IMG/VR virus record: IMGVR_UViG_3300022562_000919 | Span: 1-28,336 of that record | Origin: a virus | Length of the DNA: 28,336 nt | Direction: 5' to 3' (one strand) | Shown here: one piece after another, positions 1 to 8,709 of the stretch | How positions within the stretch are numbered: position 1 is the stretch's first letter | Layout: every line of letters starts with the position of its first letter | The notes under the pieces: model-generated | Told to the model about the DNA's origin: nothing | The model's input: only the letters and a program-made list of their open reading frames with translations | Databases searched by the model: none | Translations under genes and position numbers: made by a program

Positions 1-189
1 AATCCAATGAATATGATGCAGCAGTTCCTGCGGATGAAGGGTATGGGCGCACCCGGACAATTGGATCCCAGTCAGATACCTGGTCAACTTCAGGGTCCAA
101 CCAGTCTCGGTCAACCTTGGGGTCCGACGAGTCTCGGTTCACTGATAACGGGATCGCGTCCCAATCTGGATGTGGGAGTACTTAGATAA
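1..189 (+). CDS. C-terminal end of a virion-region protein (5' partial)
   Basis: An open frame enters from the left edge and ends with TAA at 187-189. At least 62 residues are visible. It is rich in Met, Gln, Gly and Pro and carries a nine-residue tandem repeat (GPTSLGQPW followed by GPTSLGSL), also visible in the DNA as a 27-base period at about 93-146. The stop overlaps the next start (TAATG), so the genes are translationally coupled. The true start lies outside the window; internal ATGs at 7, 13 and 16 exist but none is clearly preferred. I do not recognise the family. Position next to the large virion protein suggests a structural or internal virion component (inference). Confidence 0.6.
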   Translation, partial: NPMNMMQQFLRMKGMGAPGQLDPSQIPGQLQGPTSLGQPWGPTSLGSLITGSRPNLDVGVLR

Positions 190-1319
190 TGGCAATCAGT
201 AATAGAGAACCGCAAACACCCGCGTATCAGGCCATCGGACAGACTCAAGTCGCGCAGCCGGCGCAGGCAAGTGTTCAGGGTTGGGATAAGTTTCTTCAGG
301 ATATTTCCGGCCCTGGAATGACTAATACATTGTTGACCTTGGGGCTGGGTCTCACAGGTCCGTTGGCTCCTGGACAGACTGAAGCCAACAAAGCTCTGGA
401 AGCTATCACCGGGGCGGCAGGAAACTATCGCGCTTTGCAGACGCAGGAGAAACATGAAGGGCGTGCAGAGAGACAGGTGAAGGCGCAGGAGAGGCAGACG
501 GATATCGCTGCCGAGCGCAATGTTATAACTAAGGATCAGGGAGAAGAAACTCTTCGGCAGGGCCGCGAAGGCTTGGAGAACGAGCGGCTGAGAACGCAAG
601 CGTATATTAGAGCTATCGAGCAGCAAGCGAAAGCTCTAGCGGCCGCGGGTCAGATGACTCCAGATAAGGCACTTCAGTATGCAACGTCTGCTGTCAATGA
701 GCAAGAGAAAACGATAACTTCTCGTCTGGCCGAAATGGACCCGCAGGATCCGGACTATGCGGCAACCTACAAAATGTGGATGGAGTTCGGTCAGAGAAAA
801 GGGGAATATATTAACAACCTGGCTCGCCAGTTTATGATTCCCCCGGTAGCCCCGGCGCCGATAAGCGACCCGTTTGCTTTCCAGGAAATGATTCGCAGCG
901 ACCAGAGGTATCTATCTGATCCAGCGGGTTACGAAAAGATGCTACAAGAGACTACGGGTGATAAATATCGTCCGAGAACTGGCGGTTTTACTGGCGGGCC
1001 TATGCATGGAGGGGGCGCGGAAACCCCCGCTACGCCGCCGGAGAGCGCCCCTGCCGCGCCAAAACAACCTAGTGTTACTGAGGCAACGGCGGCCAAGCCA
1101 GCAACTGTCGATAAAGCTAAGCGCTTGGAGGAGAAGATCGATAAGCTCAAAGTCAAACTCGGGAAGGATAAAGAGCTGAAAGAGCCAGGTATCGGTGGTA
1201 TAGGTGCTCGAGCTATTAAGGAAGGGCGGGCACCCCTGGGTATGGCGGAGAAGAAGCGGTTGCAGCGTAAACTGGAAGTTCTGGAAAAGGAACTGACTAA
1301 GCTTCGCGGAGAAAAGTAA
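189..1319 (+). CDS. Coiled-coil protein, putative internal virion protein
   Basis: 376 residues. The ATG shares its A with the upstream TAA. Residues about 80-200 are highly charged and Gln/Glu/Arg-rich with heptad character (predicted long helix or coiled coil). Residues about 255-300 are a Gly/Pro/Ala-rich linker, and the C-terminus from about 305 is a second Lys/Glu-rich helical region. There is a Gly/Leu-rich stretch near residues 45-65 but no clear membrane helix or signal peptide. It ends one base before the giant polyprotein gene. Such proteins next to LPD-type polyproteins are often ejected or internal virion proteins; that role is inferred from position and composition only. Confidence 0.75.
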   Translation: MAISNREPQTPAYQAIGQTQVAQPAQASVQGWDKFLQDISGPGMTNTLLTLGLGLTGPLAPGQTEANKALEAITGAAGNYRALQTQEKHEGRAERQVKAQERQTDIAAERNVITKDQGEETLRQGREGLENERLRTQAYIRAIEQQAKALAAAGQMTPDKALQYATSAVNEQEKTITSRLAEMDPQDPDYAATYKMWMEFGQRKGEYINNLARQFMIPPVAPAPISDPFAFQEMIRSDQRYLSDPAGYEKMLQETTGDKYRPRTGGFTGGPMHGGGAETPATPPESAPAAPKQPSVTEATAAKPATVDKAKRLEEKIDKLKVKLGKDKELKEPGIGGIGARAIKEGRAPLGMAEKKRLQRKLEVLEKELTKLRGEK

Positions 1320-1320
1320 C

Positions 1321-4300
1321 ATGGCCTACGATGTAGAGGAGTTCTTTAGAAAAAGTCAGATGTCTGCGGTGGATGCGTTCTTCGCAGGCCCGCCGCGAAC
1401 TGGTCCTGACTTTTCGGCATTGATGCAGACTCCGCTGGTGCCTCCCCCAGAGCCGCCCGGTATTACTTCGTCTGCGTGGCAACGGGGGTGGGCAACAACC
1501 AAGGCTGACTTAGCGCAGTCTGCCGCACTAGGCTTGGGTGCCGTGGGTGCGGATGACATGGAAACTTCTATGCTCAAGTATGCAGATGAGCAGATGAAGT
1601 TTGCTGCGGAGCTTCCAAAGTACGCGAAGGACTTTGATGAGCTTGAGACTGGTGGAGACTATGCTCTCTTTGCATGGGAGACACTCGTCGAGAATATGCC
1701 GATGTTGGCTACGTTAGCCGTGCCTGGGTTCACCGGCGCCAAGATAGCTTCCAAGGTGTTCAAGGCTGGAACTGAAACAGCCAAGGCTGTCGGTGCTGCC
1801 ACTGCCGCTGCGGCTGACTATGGTATCCTTACCGGTGAGACAGCTGGCGCGGTGCGGGAAACTGGGGAGGAGTTGGAAGGAAATCGTGGTTTGATCGCTG
1901 GCACCGGCGCGTTGAAGGCAGCTCTAGATTTCATGCCGTTTGCCTTGGTAGCGAAGAATATGGGATTGCTCGGCAAGGCCAACAGCTATTTCACTGAATG
2001 GCTGGCGCATCAAGGATTCATTACTCGCGCCGGTGTGAATATGGCGACTATTGCTGCCTCTGAGATTCCGACAGAGACCCTGCAGGAAGGACTCGATATC
2101 GTAGCAGAGAAGGTAGTCAAGGATGCTCTCGACGCTGGCTTCTCTGAGCAGGATGTTTGGAGACTTAAGGCTGCCGCCGCGGGTGCTTCGACGTTTGCGC
2201 TGCTTGGTATTCCTGCTGCTGTAATGAAGCCACAGGTTAAAGAGACCAGACCTGATGTAGAAGAAGAGGAGACGCCACCTGAATTTGCTTTGACTCCCCC
2301 TCCTTCTGAAGCGGATGAGTTTGTAGGGCCAACGTTCCCACCTAACGGCCCGGTGCTACCGGAAGGCTATGTGGGAGCGCCTGAGCCTTTGCCAATTCCT
2401 GGCGAAGCATTAGCTGGGCCCACCCGCGGGCAAATGGAGTTTGACTTTGAAGGTCGGGGCGGGGTAATTAAGTCTGGTGACTTTACCATTGGAGATAAGG
2501 TTGCTAGACGAATTCAGATTCTGAAGGATGGCAAGCAGAGAAATCTGACTCAGGCAGAACTCGATGATGCTGAGTCTCTACGAATCGAGTCTACAGTTCC
2601 GGCGGAGCGGCGCACCCCCGCGCAGCAATTCATGGTGCAGCAGAAGAGGCTTCGAGATCTACGGCGTATGCGTGATGTTGCGCAGGGGATCGAGGGCACC
2701 ACCGGGTTTACTGGCCCACTGACAGAGAAAGGCTTGAGATCACCAATTCAGGTGGTGAAGACTCGTGTCGATAAGAAGAACATTACGCAGGCCAAAAGAC
2801 TGAAGGATGCAAGAGAGAGGCTGCTCTCTAATCCACTAAGCTACCGCAAGGATGGTGAGCTACGAGTGGTGATAGAGAAGCGCCTTGCGAAGATAGACCG
2901 AGAGTTGAAGAATATCGAAGGGCTGATCGAAGATGATCCAGCCTACTTGCGATTTTTGGATGAGCGCGATGCGGAGGCTGGTCGACCGCCCGAGGACATC
3001 ATTGATCTGGTAGCTCGGACTGTTATACCAGAACCGAACCAGCTTAGCGGCTTGCCGCGGCAAACACAAACACCGCGCGAAATTCTTTCTGGGGTACGGA
3101 GTCCCGAACAAGCAGCGCCGCAAATTCCTCCGACGGCTGCAGCTGAGGTTGATCTAGCCCAACCTGAGGACTCCGTAACCCCACCAACTGTTGAGGAGAG
3201 TAGTAATCTTAATCCAAGAGAGCAGGCGATCCTCGCCAAGTTGCAGGAAAGAGAAGCAACTGATGGCTTAAACGAAGCTGGTTACGCACAGTTGGAAAGG
3301 CTACTCGCTAAGCAGGCGGGGGAGCAGCCGGCCGCACGGGAGAAGTCAACCGACCAGAAAGAACTGGAAAATCTTGCCAAGGAAATTGGGAAGGATGAAA
3401 CTGTTCTAAGGAAGAAAGAGGGTGGTGGAAAAGGGATTGGCGTATCGGCTGTCAGGGCGGCAATACGAAGGCTGCAGAAGATCTTCGGCATTGAAGTTGA
3501 GGTGGTGGATTCAGACACGTTGGCAAAGATGCACCTGCCGACTGACTCCGAAGGTTTGACGGTAACATTTGCTGATGGCACCCGCCGGGTGTTCTTGAAT
3601 GCAGATAGAATTCCTTCGGTGTATGAAGCCAAGATTACCTATCTGCATGAGGTGATAGGACACTTTGGTGTGCGTAGCGTTCTAACGCAGGATCAAATGC
3701 GACAGATCCAAGAGATGCTAGGCATGCCGGATGTTGTTTCTACGGAAGAATATATTGCCCGCCTGGCAGAGAATACGAACTATGCACCGAAGTTGTGGAG
3801 GAAGATAGTCAACTTCTTCAAGCGGGTGTTTAGGCTGGCGGACCCGGAGCTTGATATTCGTGATGAAGCTCTGCGGAATATGTTGAGGGATGTGGCGGGT
3901 AAATTACGGGAGCGAGTAATTAATAAATACTCGCCGGACTTAATGGGGCCGGCTGTAATGGAATCCCCCGTGACAATTCTTCACAAGAAGTTGTCTCTCG
4001 AAGGGGGAGAGCAGCACGCCGGAGAAGTAGCCCAGTGGAATTCTCTGTGGGAGATTAAGTTTGGACGCTATATGTATACCCCACTACAGATGCTCAAGCG
4101 GTTTGGGAGACTAGCACCAGTTGAGGTTAAGGGATACCTGGACCGAGTAGAGCAGTGGTGGAATACCAAGATGCGTATTATCTCTGAGGCTGAGCCGTTA
4201 GCCACGAGATGGAACGCGCTCTCCGCGTTACAGGGAAAGAGACTTGGCGAAGCTTTGCTGGAGATCAATCTTCAGAGTGAGCGACAGGAGCGGCGTCTGT

Positions 4301-6825
4301 CCCCTGCGGAAGTGGAGGCCATGCTGCGACGGTTGCAACTGGATGACAAGACGAAAGCCCTGTACTATGAGATCGACAAGTCCTTTACACATATCCTTAA
4401 TCGACTTGAGGCTGGTCTGAAATACTCGGCTGCTCGTGAGACGCTTGGCTCTGCGGAAGAAGCTACTAGGTTTATCGCAGCTTGGAATGCGGCGCCGGAC
4501 GCGAAGGCTCAGGTTGAACTTCTGGATAAGTATGACATAGTGGGGAAAGGTGCCAGACTTAATCAAAGGCTGACCGAGATTGATAAAGACTTCCAGCAAC
4601 TGCGGCACCGGAACTACTTTCCCCACATGCGCTTCGGTAGCTATGCTGTCACCATTAAGGCGGAGCAAGATGGCATAGAGTATGGTGGGAAGAAGTATAA
4701 GCGTAACGAGGTGATCATCTTTGAGACGTATGAAAGTACGACAGCTCAGCGTGCTGCCGCCGAGAAGTGGATGGTGGAGAAACCTGCTGGCTCGAGTGTC
4801 ACCGCAACTACGTTAAAGGATGAGGAGTTTGCCTTCCTTGGTATGCCACCAAGTCTGTTCGCAACCATCGAGGAGCAACTGACTCTTACTGAAGAGCAAC
4901 GGAATCGACTCAAGGAGATCTTTATTAGGAACTCTCCTGGGCGCGCTTTCCTTCGGCATCTTATCAAGAGGCGTGGCGTTGAGGGATTTAGTGCTGATGC
5001 CAGTAGGGTGTTCGCGACCTATGTGTTGAACGCAGCAAATCACATTGCTCGTGTTGAGCACTACCGAGACATGCAGGATAATCTCCTTGGGTTGGAAACC
5101 AGACAGAAAGGATTCGATCCTATCTTGACAGCCGAAGCGAGGAAGCTAGATCCAAATGCTCCCGCGGTGCCGGCGGAAGGGATTGATCAAAACAAGGTCG
5201 GGGTGCTGGCAAATTATTTCAATCGGCATTATAAATATATAATGAATCCCGGCAATGATCTGGCGAAGCTGCGAGCGATAGGGTTCATGTGGTACCTTGG
5301 GTTCAACGCTAAGTCGGCGGTAGTAAATCTGAGTCAGGTTCCCCTGGTTACGTATCCATATTTGGCTGCTAGATTCGGGGACTCCAAAGCGATTAGCGCA
5401 CTGACGAAAGCTATGCCAGCGGCTGCGAAGTTTGCACGCGGCTTGAACGCACAGCTGTCGCCAGAGGTAGACGCTGTTATCAAGAGACTATCTGACGAAG
5501 GTCTGCTTGATGAATCAATGGCTGTGAATCTGGCTGGCTTTACTGAATCTGATCCGCTAGAAAAGATGGTGCCTAAAACTAAATCTGGACGGCTGTTCGA
5601 TAGATTTAGTTTGGCGGGTGCCTGGATGTTCCGTAACGCAGAGAAGTATAATCGTTATGTGACTGCGATTGCTAGCGCGCGCCTGGCGGTGCAGGAAGGG
5701 GCGTCGGTTGAGGAAGCCTATCGGATTGCTCGGCAGACGGTGCAGAGCACCCAGTTTGAATATGCCAAGTGGAATAGACCAGAGTTTATGCGTGGTAAGA
5801 AGAGCGTGTTCTTCCTCTTCTGGCAGTACATGCAGCACGCAAGTTTCTTGGCGTTTGGTGGACACAACGCTGGCACCGCGGTTAGGTTCTGGACACTTCT
5901 ACTTCTCGCGGCAGGCTTCCAGGGATTACCCTTTGCTGAGAATCTACTTGATCTCTATGATTGGTCGTCAGCAAAGTTGAAGAGTCTCACTGGCTGGGGT
6001 GATCCACATACTGATTCCAGGAAGGAATTGCGTGAGTTGGTGGTGGCGCTCGGCGGTGACCCCAATCTTTGGATGCATGGTATGTCCAGCTACTTTGGGC
6101 TAGGACCGTTGCATTTGCTCGAAGCTGTGGGTGTGCCCATACCTCGAACAGACGTCAGTGGTTCCCTAAGTATGGGTCGGGTGATACCCGGTATCGAGTC
6201 TCTTACCGATCAGGCAGCTAAGCCCGAGGAGAAGTTTGGGCGCACCGTTATAGAAGCCATGGGTCCTGTTATGGGGATGCCGTATGTTTTGTGGAGAGCA
6301 CTCGCTGATGATAATCCCGACCTTTATAAGAGATGGGAGAGAGCGATGCCGACTGCGATTAAGGGAGCTATGCGTGGCACCAGGTGGATGACTCGCGGCG
6401 GTGAGGAGTTCCGTGGGGGTGGAGAGCTGATTGGATTTGATATGCAGGATATCGATCAGCGTCTCGAAGCTATTACTCAAATGTTTGGCTTCGCACCATC
6501 GAGACTTAATCGTGCGTATGAACTCTCCGCCGCGCAGGAAAGCACCAAGAGATATTACGGAACTAAGAGAACTCTCTTGATGGAAGACTACGCGTGGGCT
6601 AAGACGCACAATCGTATGGATATGCTTGCGGATGTGAAGCGGGAGATTAGGAAGTTTAATCACACCGCTCCACACCCGAAGCTACGCATTACTCCTAACG
6701 TCCTACGTCAGTCGCTTTCGGAGAGGGCACGTAGATCGAAGGATCGGACTGCGGGTCGGAGTTCGGAAAGGATGTTTCGCGGGCTTTACTCCGACCTTGA
6801 AAAAGTTTATCCCCAGCAGGAGTGA
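1321..6825 (+). CDS. Giant virion polyprotein with zincin-like motif and LPD38-like region
   Basis: 1834 residues. The start is supported by GGAG nine bases upstream. Residues 1-110 are unique. About 120-305 is Gly/Ala-rich and hydrophobic, with an ETLQEGLD segment typical of phage large polyvalent proteins. About 305-700 is a Pro/charged linker. H776-E777...H781 (LHEVIGHFGVR) is a metallopeptidase-like motif with HExxxH spacing rather than canonical HExxH. Residues about 1310-1500 (FNAKSAVVNLSQVP and following) resemble the LPD38 domain of phage polyproteins. The likely role is an ejected internal virion protein that crosses or modifies the cell envelope during infection (inference from family). 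The last 131 bases overlap, antisense, the end of the leftward ATPase gene. A near-perfect copy of the phage palindrome lies inside it at 3912-3934. Confidence 0.88.
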   Translation: MAYDVEEFFRKSQMSAVDAFFAGPPRTGPDFSALMQTPLVPPPEPPGITSSAWQRGWATTKADLAQSAALGLGAVGADDMETSMLKYADEQMKFAAELPKYAKDFDELETGGDYALFAWETLVENMPMLATLAVPGFTGAKIASKVFKAGTETAKAVGAATAAAADYGILTGETAGAVRETGEELEGNRGLIAGTGALKAALDFMPFALVAKNMGLLGKANSYFTEWLAHQGFITRAGVNMATIAASEIPTETLQEGLDIVAEKVVKDALDAGFSEQDVWRLKAAAAGASTFALLGIPAAVMKPQVKETRPDVEEEETPPEFALTPPPSEADEFVGPTFPPNGPVLPEGYVGAPEPLPIPGEALAGPTRGQMEFDFEGRGGVIKSGDFTIGDKVARRIQILKDGKQRNLTQAELDDAESLRIESTVPAERRTPAQQFMVQQKRLRDLRRMRDVAQGIEGTTGFTGPLTEKGLRSPIQVVKTRVDKKNITQAKRLKDARERLLSNPLSYRKDGELRVVIEKRLAKIDRELKNIEGLIEDDPAYLRFLDERDAEAGRPPEDIIDLVARTVIPEPNQLSGLPRQTQTPREILSGVRSPEQAAPQIPPTAAAEVDLAQPEDSVTPPTVEESSNLNPREQAILAKLQEREATDGLNEAGYAQLERLLAKQAGEQPAAREKSTDQKELENLAKEIGKDETVLRKKEGGGKGIGVSAVRAAIRRLQKIFGIEVEVVDSDTLAKMHLPTDSEGLTVTFADGTRRVFLNADRIPSVYEAKITYLHEVIGHFGVRSVLTQDQMRQIQEMLGMPDVVSTEEYIARLAENTNYAPKLWRKIVNFFKRVFRLADPELDIRDEALRNMLRDVAGKLRERVINKYSPDLMGPAVMESPVTILHKKLSLEGGEQHAGEVAQWNSLWEIKFGRYMYTPLQMLKRFGRLAPVEVKGYLDRVEQWWNTKMRIISEAEPLATRWNALSALQGKRLGEALLEINLQSERQERRLSPAEVEAMLRRLQLDDKTKALYYEIDKSFTHILNRLEAGLKYSAARETLGSAEEATRFIAAWNAAPDAKAQVELLDKYDIVGKGARLNQRLTEIDKDFQQLRHRNYFPHMRFGSYAVTIKAEQDGIEYGGKKYKRNEVIIFETYESTTAQRAAAEKWMVEKPAGSSVTATTLKDEEFAFLGMPPSLFATIEEQLTLTEEQRNRLKEIFIRNSPGRAFLRHLIKRRGVEGFSADASRVFATYVLNAANHIARVEHYRDMQDNLLGLETRQKGFDPILTAEARKLDPNAPAVPAEGIDQNKVGVLANYFNRHYKYIMNPGNDLAKLRAIGFMWYLGFNAKSAVVNLSQVPLVTYPYLAARFGDSKAISALTKAMPAAAKFARGLNAQLSPEVDAVIKRLSDEGLLDESMAVNLAGFTESDPLEKMVPKTKSGRLFDRFSLAGAWMFRNAEKYNRYVTAIASARLAVQEGASVEEAYRIARQTVQSTQFEYAKWNRPEFMRGKKSVFFLFWQYMQHASFLAFGGHNAGTAVRFWTLLLLAAGFQGLPFAENLLDLYDWSSAKLKSLTGWGDPHTDSRKELRELVVALGGDPNLWMHGMSSYFGLGPLHLLEAVGVPIPRTDVSGSLSMGRVIPGIESLTDQAAKPEEKFGRTVIEAMGPVMGMPYVLWRALADDNPDLYKRWERAMPTAIKGAMRGTRWMTRGGEEFRGGGELIGFDMQDIDQRLEAITQMFGFAPSRLNRAYELSAAQESTKRYYGTKRTLLMEDYAWAKTHNRMDMLADVKREIRKFNHTAPHPKLRITPNVLRQSLSERARRSKDRTAGRSSERMFRGLYSDLEKVYPQQE
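3912..3934. repeat. 23-bp palindrome, intragenic copy
   Basis: Arms GCGAGTAATT and AAATACTCGC around AAT. It differs from the perfect intergenic form at 20481-20503 by a single arm base. It lies inside the polyprotein gene, where it encodes residues about 864-872. No TATAAT box sits at the spacing seen at the leftward promoter copies. It may be a roadblock or auxiliary operator. Confidence 0.65.
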
Positions 6826-7987
6826 TGGAGATAAACATATCCTCCCCCTTCTGATATAGCTTTACGAAGCCCGCGCGAACTACACCGCCTAGTGCCAAGT
6901 CGAATTGCTCGGCTGACATTAGGTGGTATAGTTTGCGCCAGAGTTCTTGCTTTGATATAGAGTGTGTAGTACGCAAGGCACTTAATACTGCGGCGGTGTA
7001 CTTGGCTTCTCGTGAATCGGATATTCTCTGGAATACTAAAGGTAGATTTTCTTCTAATGCGGACACTAATATATCTGCAGTGGTTAGATCATCGGCGGTG
7101 ATTATCCTTTCGTTACGCTGAGACGCGGCGATTACAAGAGCCAGCTTGTGAACATGTGTCTGCTTTCTAGCGATGTAGCCGCCGAAGCGGTCGCCTGCTA
7201 GATGTTCATGGCGAGCTTGCCAGTGCTTTTCATACCACGATTCGCCTAGTTCTTTCGCATCTTTTGTTAGTGTGTATTCTCCAGTTATCTGCGCTATATT
7301 GTTGAGGTCCGCGACAAGAGCTTTTCTCAGCGGTGCGAATTCTTCAGTCATGCGCTCTTTGGGATAGGCTTCTAGATGTCTCTTGGCTTCAGCATACACG
7401 AAGATTGTGCGTGATGTGAAGCCGCCGCCGATAGCGTATTCAGGAAAGTTTCCTTCGATCCAGGCCGGCGTGGTGCACCCGATGAAGTTGAGCCACGGGT
7501 TGGCGATTTCAGATTCGCCATCAGCTTTCGTATGCCGCTTCCACGGGATATCTCTGCCGTCCCATAGGTCGACTAGGACGTCAATCATTTCTCTATTATG
7601 TGGATCGAGGAAGGTTCCAAGTTCGCTTGCAGCGATTGTAATTGCAGACATCGAAATGTCGTCAAAGTATTCTGTTGATTCTGCAAAGGAAGAAGTAAGC
7701 GCTTGCCATGTTGCAGAGTCGGGACCAAAGTGAATGCCAGGAACTTCCCTGAGCATTGACATGCCGACTCCAACTGTCGTTGACTTTGATACCACCCCGG
7801 GTGGGGCGACGAAGACGATGAAGAAGTTAGGTTTCCATTTGAAATACCCCATGTCAATCCAGCACTTTCCTCTGAGTGCACCGGCGATGGTTGCCACTGC
7901 GGCCCACAAGTGGAAGGTGTCTGGTGCTTCGAGATGCTTTGTATATTCAACATATGCTTTCATCCAATGTTGGAGGATTCTTGCCAT
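6695..7987 (-). CDS. DUF3987-like replicative ATPase (primase-helicase type)
   Basis: 430 residues from ATG at 7987. An in-frame TTG at 8011 would add eight residues, but AAAGGA six bases before the ATG favours the shorter form. Residues about 55-75 contain a Walker-A-like loop (APPGVVSKST, K68). A SELGTFL segment follows at about 121-127, and the winged-helix-like end is at about 325-390. Proteins of this type sit in phage replication modules and are thought to act as helicase-like ATPases. The gene overlaps the polymerase C-part gene by 28 bases, so it is the last gene of the leftward replication operon. Its C-terminal tail (about residue 390 onward) is low-complexity, and the final 131 bases are antisense to the polyprotein gene. 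Family call is by motif and context. Confidence 0.8.
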   Translation of the reverse strand: MARILQHWMKAYVEYTKHLEAPDTFHLWAAVATIAGALRGKCWIDMGYFKWKPNFFIVFVAPPGVVSKSTTVGVGMSMLREVPGIHFGPDSATWQALTSSFAESTEYFDDISMSAITIAASELGTFLDPHNREMIDVLVDLWDGRDIPWKRHTKADGESEIANPWLNFIGCTTPAWIEGNFPEYAIGGGFTSRTIFVYAEAKRHLEAYPKERMTEEFAPLRKALVADLNNIAQITGEYTLTKDAKELGESWYEKHWQARHEHLAGDRFGGYIARKQTHVHKLALVIAASQRNERIITADDLTTADILVSALEENLPLVFQRISDSREAKYTAAVLSALRTTHSISKQELWRKLYHLMSAEQFDLALGGVVRAGFVKLYQKGEDMFISITPAGDKLFQGRSKARETSFPNSDPQSDPSIYVPSPKATDVGR

Positions 7988-8709
7988 GACACATCCTTTA
8001 CTTCGCCCCAAGATTTATTGGAGATTGAGAGGCCAACTCCGATGGTGAGAGGATCATCATATGGAATTTCGATTAGAAGATTATCTCTAATGACGGGGCG
8101 GATTTGAGGATCGAAGTGTTTTGGATATTGGAATACTAAAGAGTCGTGTACTTGTAAGAGGACTTCAACTTCAGGAAGATTGGTAACTAGATTCTTCCAG
8201 CCATGGTTTATGACGAGTGCGACGGTGGACTGGGGAATCCAAGCGAGCGCCTGCGGAAGCAGCATCTCAATGCGGTCGAAATAAAATCTTCTATATCCGA
8301 ATCTATTCTCCACGTATCGACGTGTTTCAAGCTGACGCTCAATTTCATTGTGCCAGTTTTTAATTCCAGGGTGCATTTGAAACCATTTAGACTGGAATTT
8401 GTCAGCTTCATGTACAGTGATACCAAGGGTCTTGGCGAGGGTTCGACCATTGCCACCGTAATTGGTGAGGTGGACACCAGCCTTAACTCTCTTTCGATGA
8501 GGATCGTCTGGTCCGGTGGGATATTTCCCAAATATGCTCTTACAGTTTTCGTTATGTAAGTCGAGAGACGGGTCTCTGAATATAGACTTAAGGTCACTGT
8601 CGTCAGCTTCCCAGGCGACGACTTGTGCGTCCGCTTGTTCAAGATCGGAGTCTCCTATGAGATAGCCGGGGTCTGGAGTAAACAGGGTGCGTAAGTTTGG
8701 GAGTTTCAT
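7960..8709 (-). CDS. Family-A DNA polymerase, C-terminal palm/fingers part (split gene)
   Basis: 249 residues carrying the catalytic core of a Pol I-type polymerase. Motif A is D22-LEQAD (catalytic Asp22; the usual steric-gate Glu is Asp27). Motif B is R72...K76...Y84-G, with His at the place of E. coli Phe762. Motif C is QVHDS with D189. It lacks everything before motif A, including the exonuclease and thumb, which are encoded by the gene just upstream. The ATG overlaps the upstream TGA (ATGA), with AAGGGGGAT as a ribosome site inside the end of that gene. The two products must associate to make an active enzyme (inference). An in-frame TAA stands immediately before the ATG, so this frame cannot be read from further upstream. 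Confidence 0.93.
   Translation of the reverse strand: MKLPNLRTLFTPDPGYLIGDSDLEQADAQVVAWEADDSDLKSIFRDPSLDLHNENCKSIFGKYPTGPDDPHRKRVKAGVHLTNYGGNGRTLAKTLGITVHEADKFQSKWFQMHPGIKNWHNEIERQLETRRYVENRFGYRRFYFDRIEMLLPQALAWIPQSTVALVINHGWKNLVTNLPEVEVLLQVHDSLVFQYPKHFDPQIRPVIRDNLLIEIPYDDPLTIGVGLSISNKSWGEVKDVSWQESSNIG

Noticed and set aside
111-626. Open frame on the minus strand, 171 residues
   Set aside because: Lies wholly opposite the end of the left-edge gene and the coiled-coil gene; no ribosome site and random-looking composition.
4228-4668. Open frame on the minus strand inside the polyprotein gene
   Set aside because: Antisense shadow of a clear long coding region.
6166-6675. Open frame on the minus strand, 169 residues
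   Set aside because: Antisense to the polyprotein; no family pattern and no operon link to the ATPase gene.
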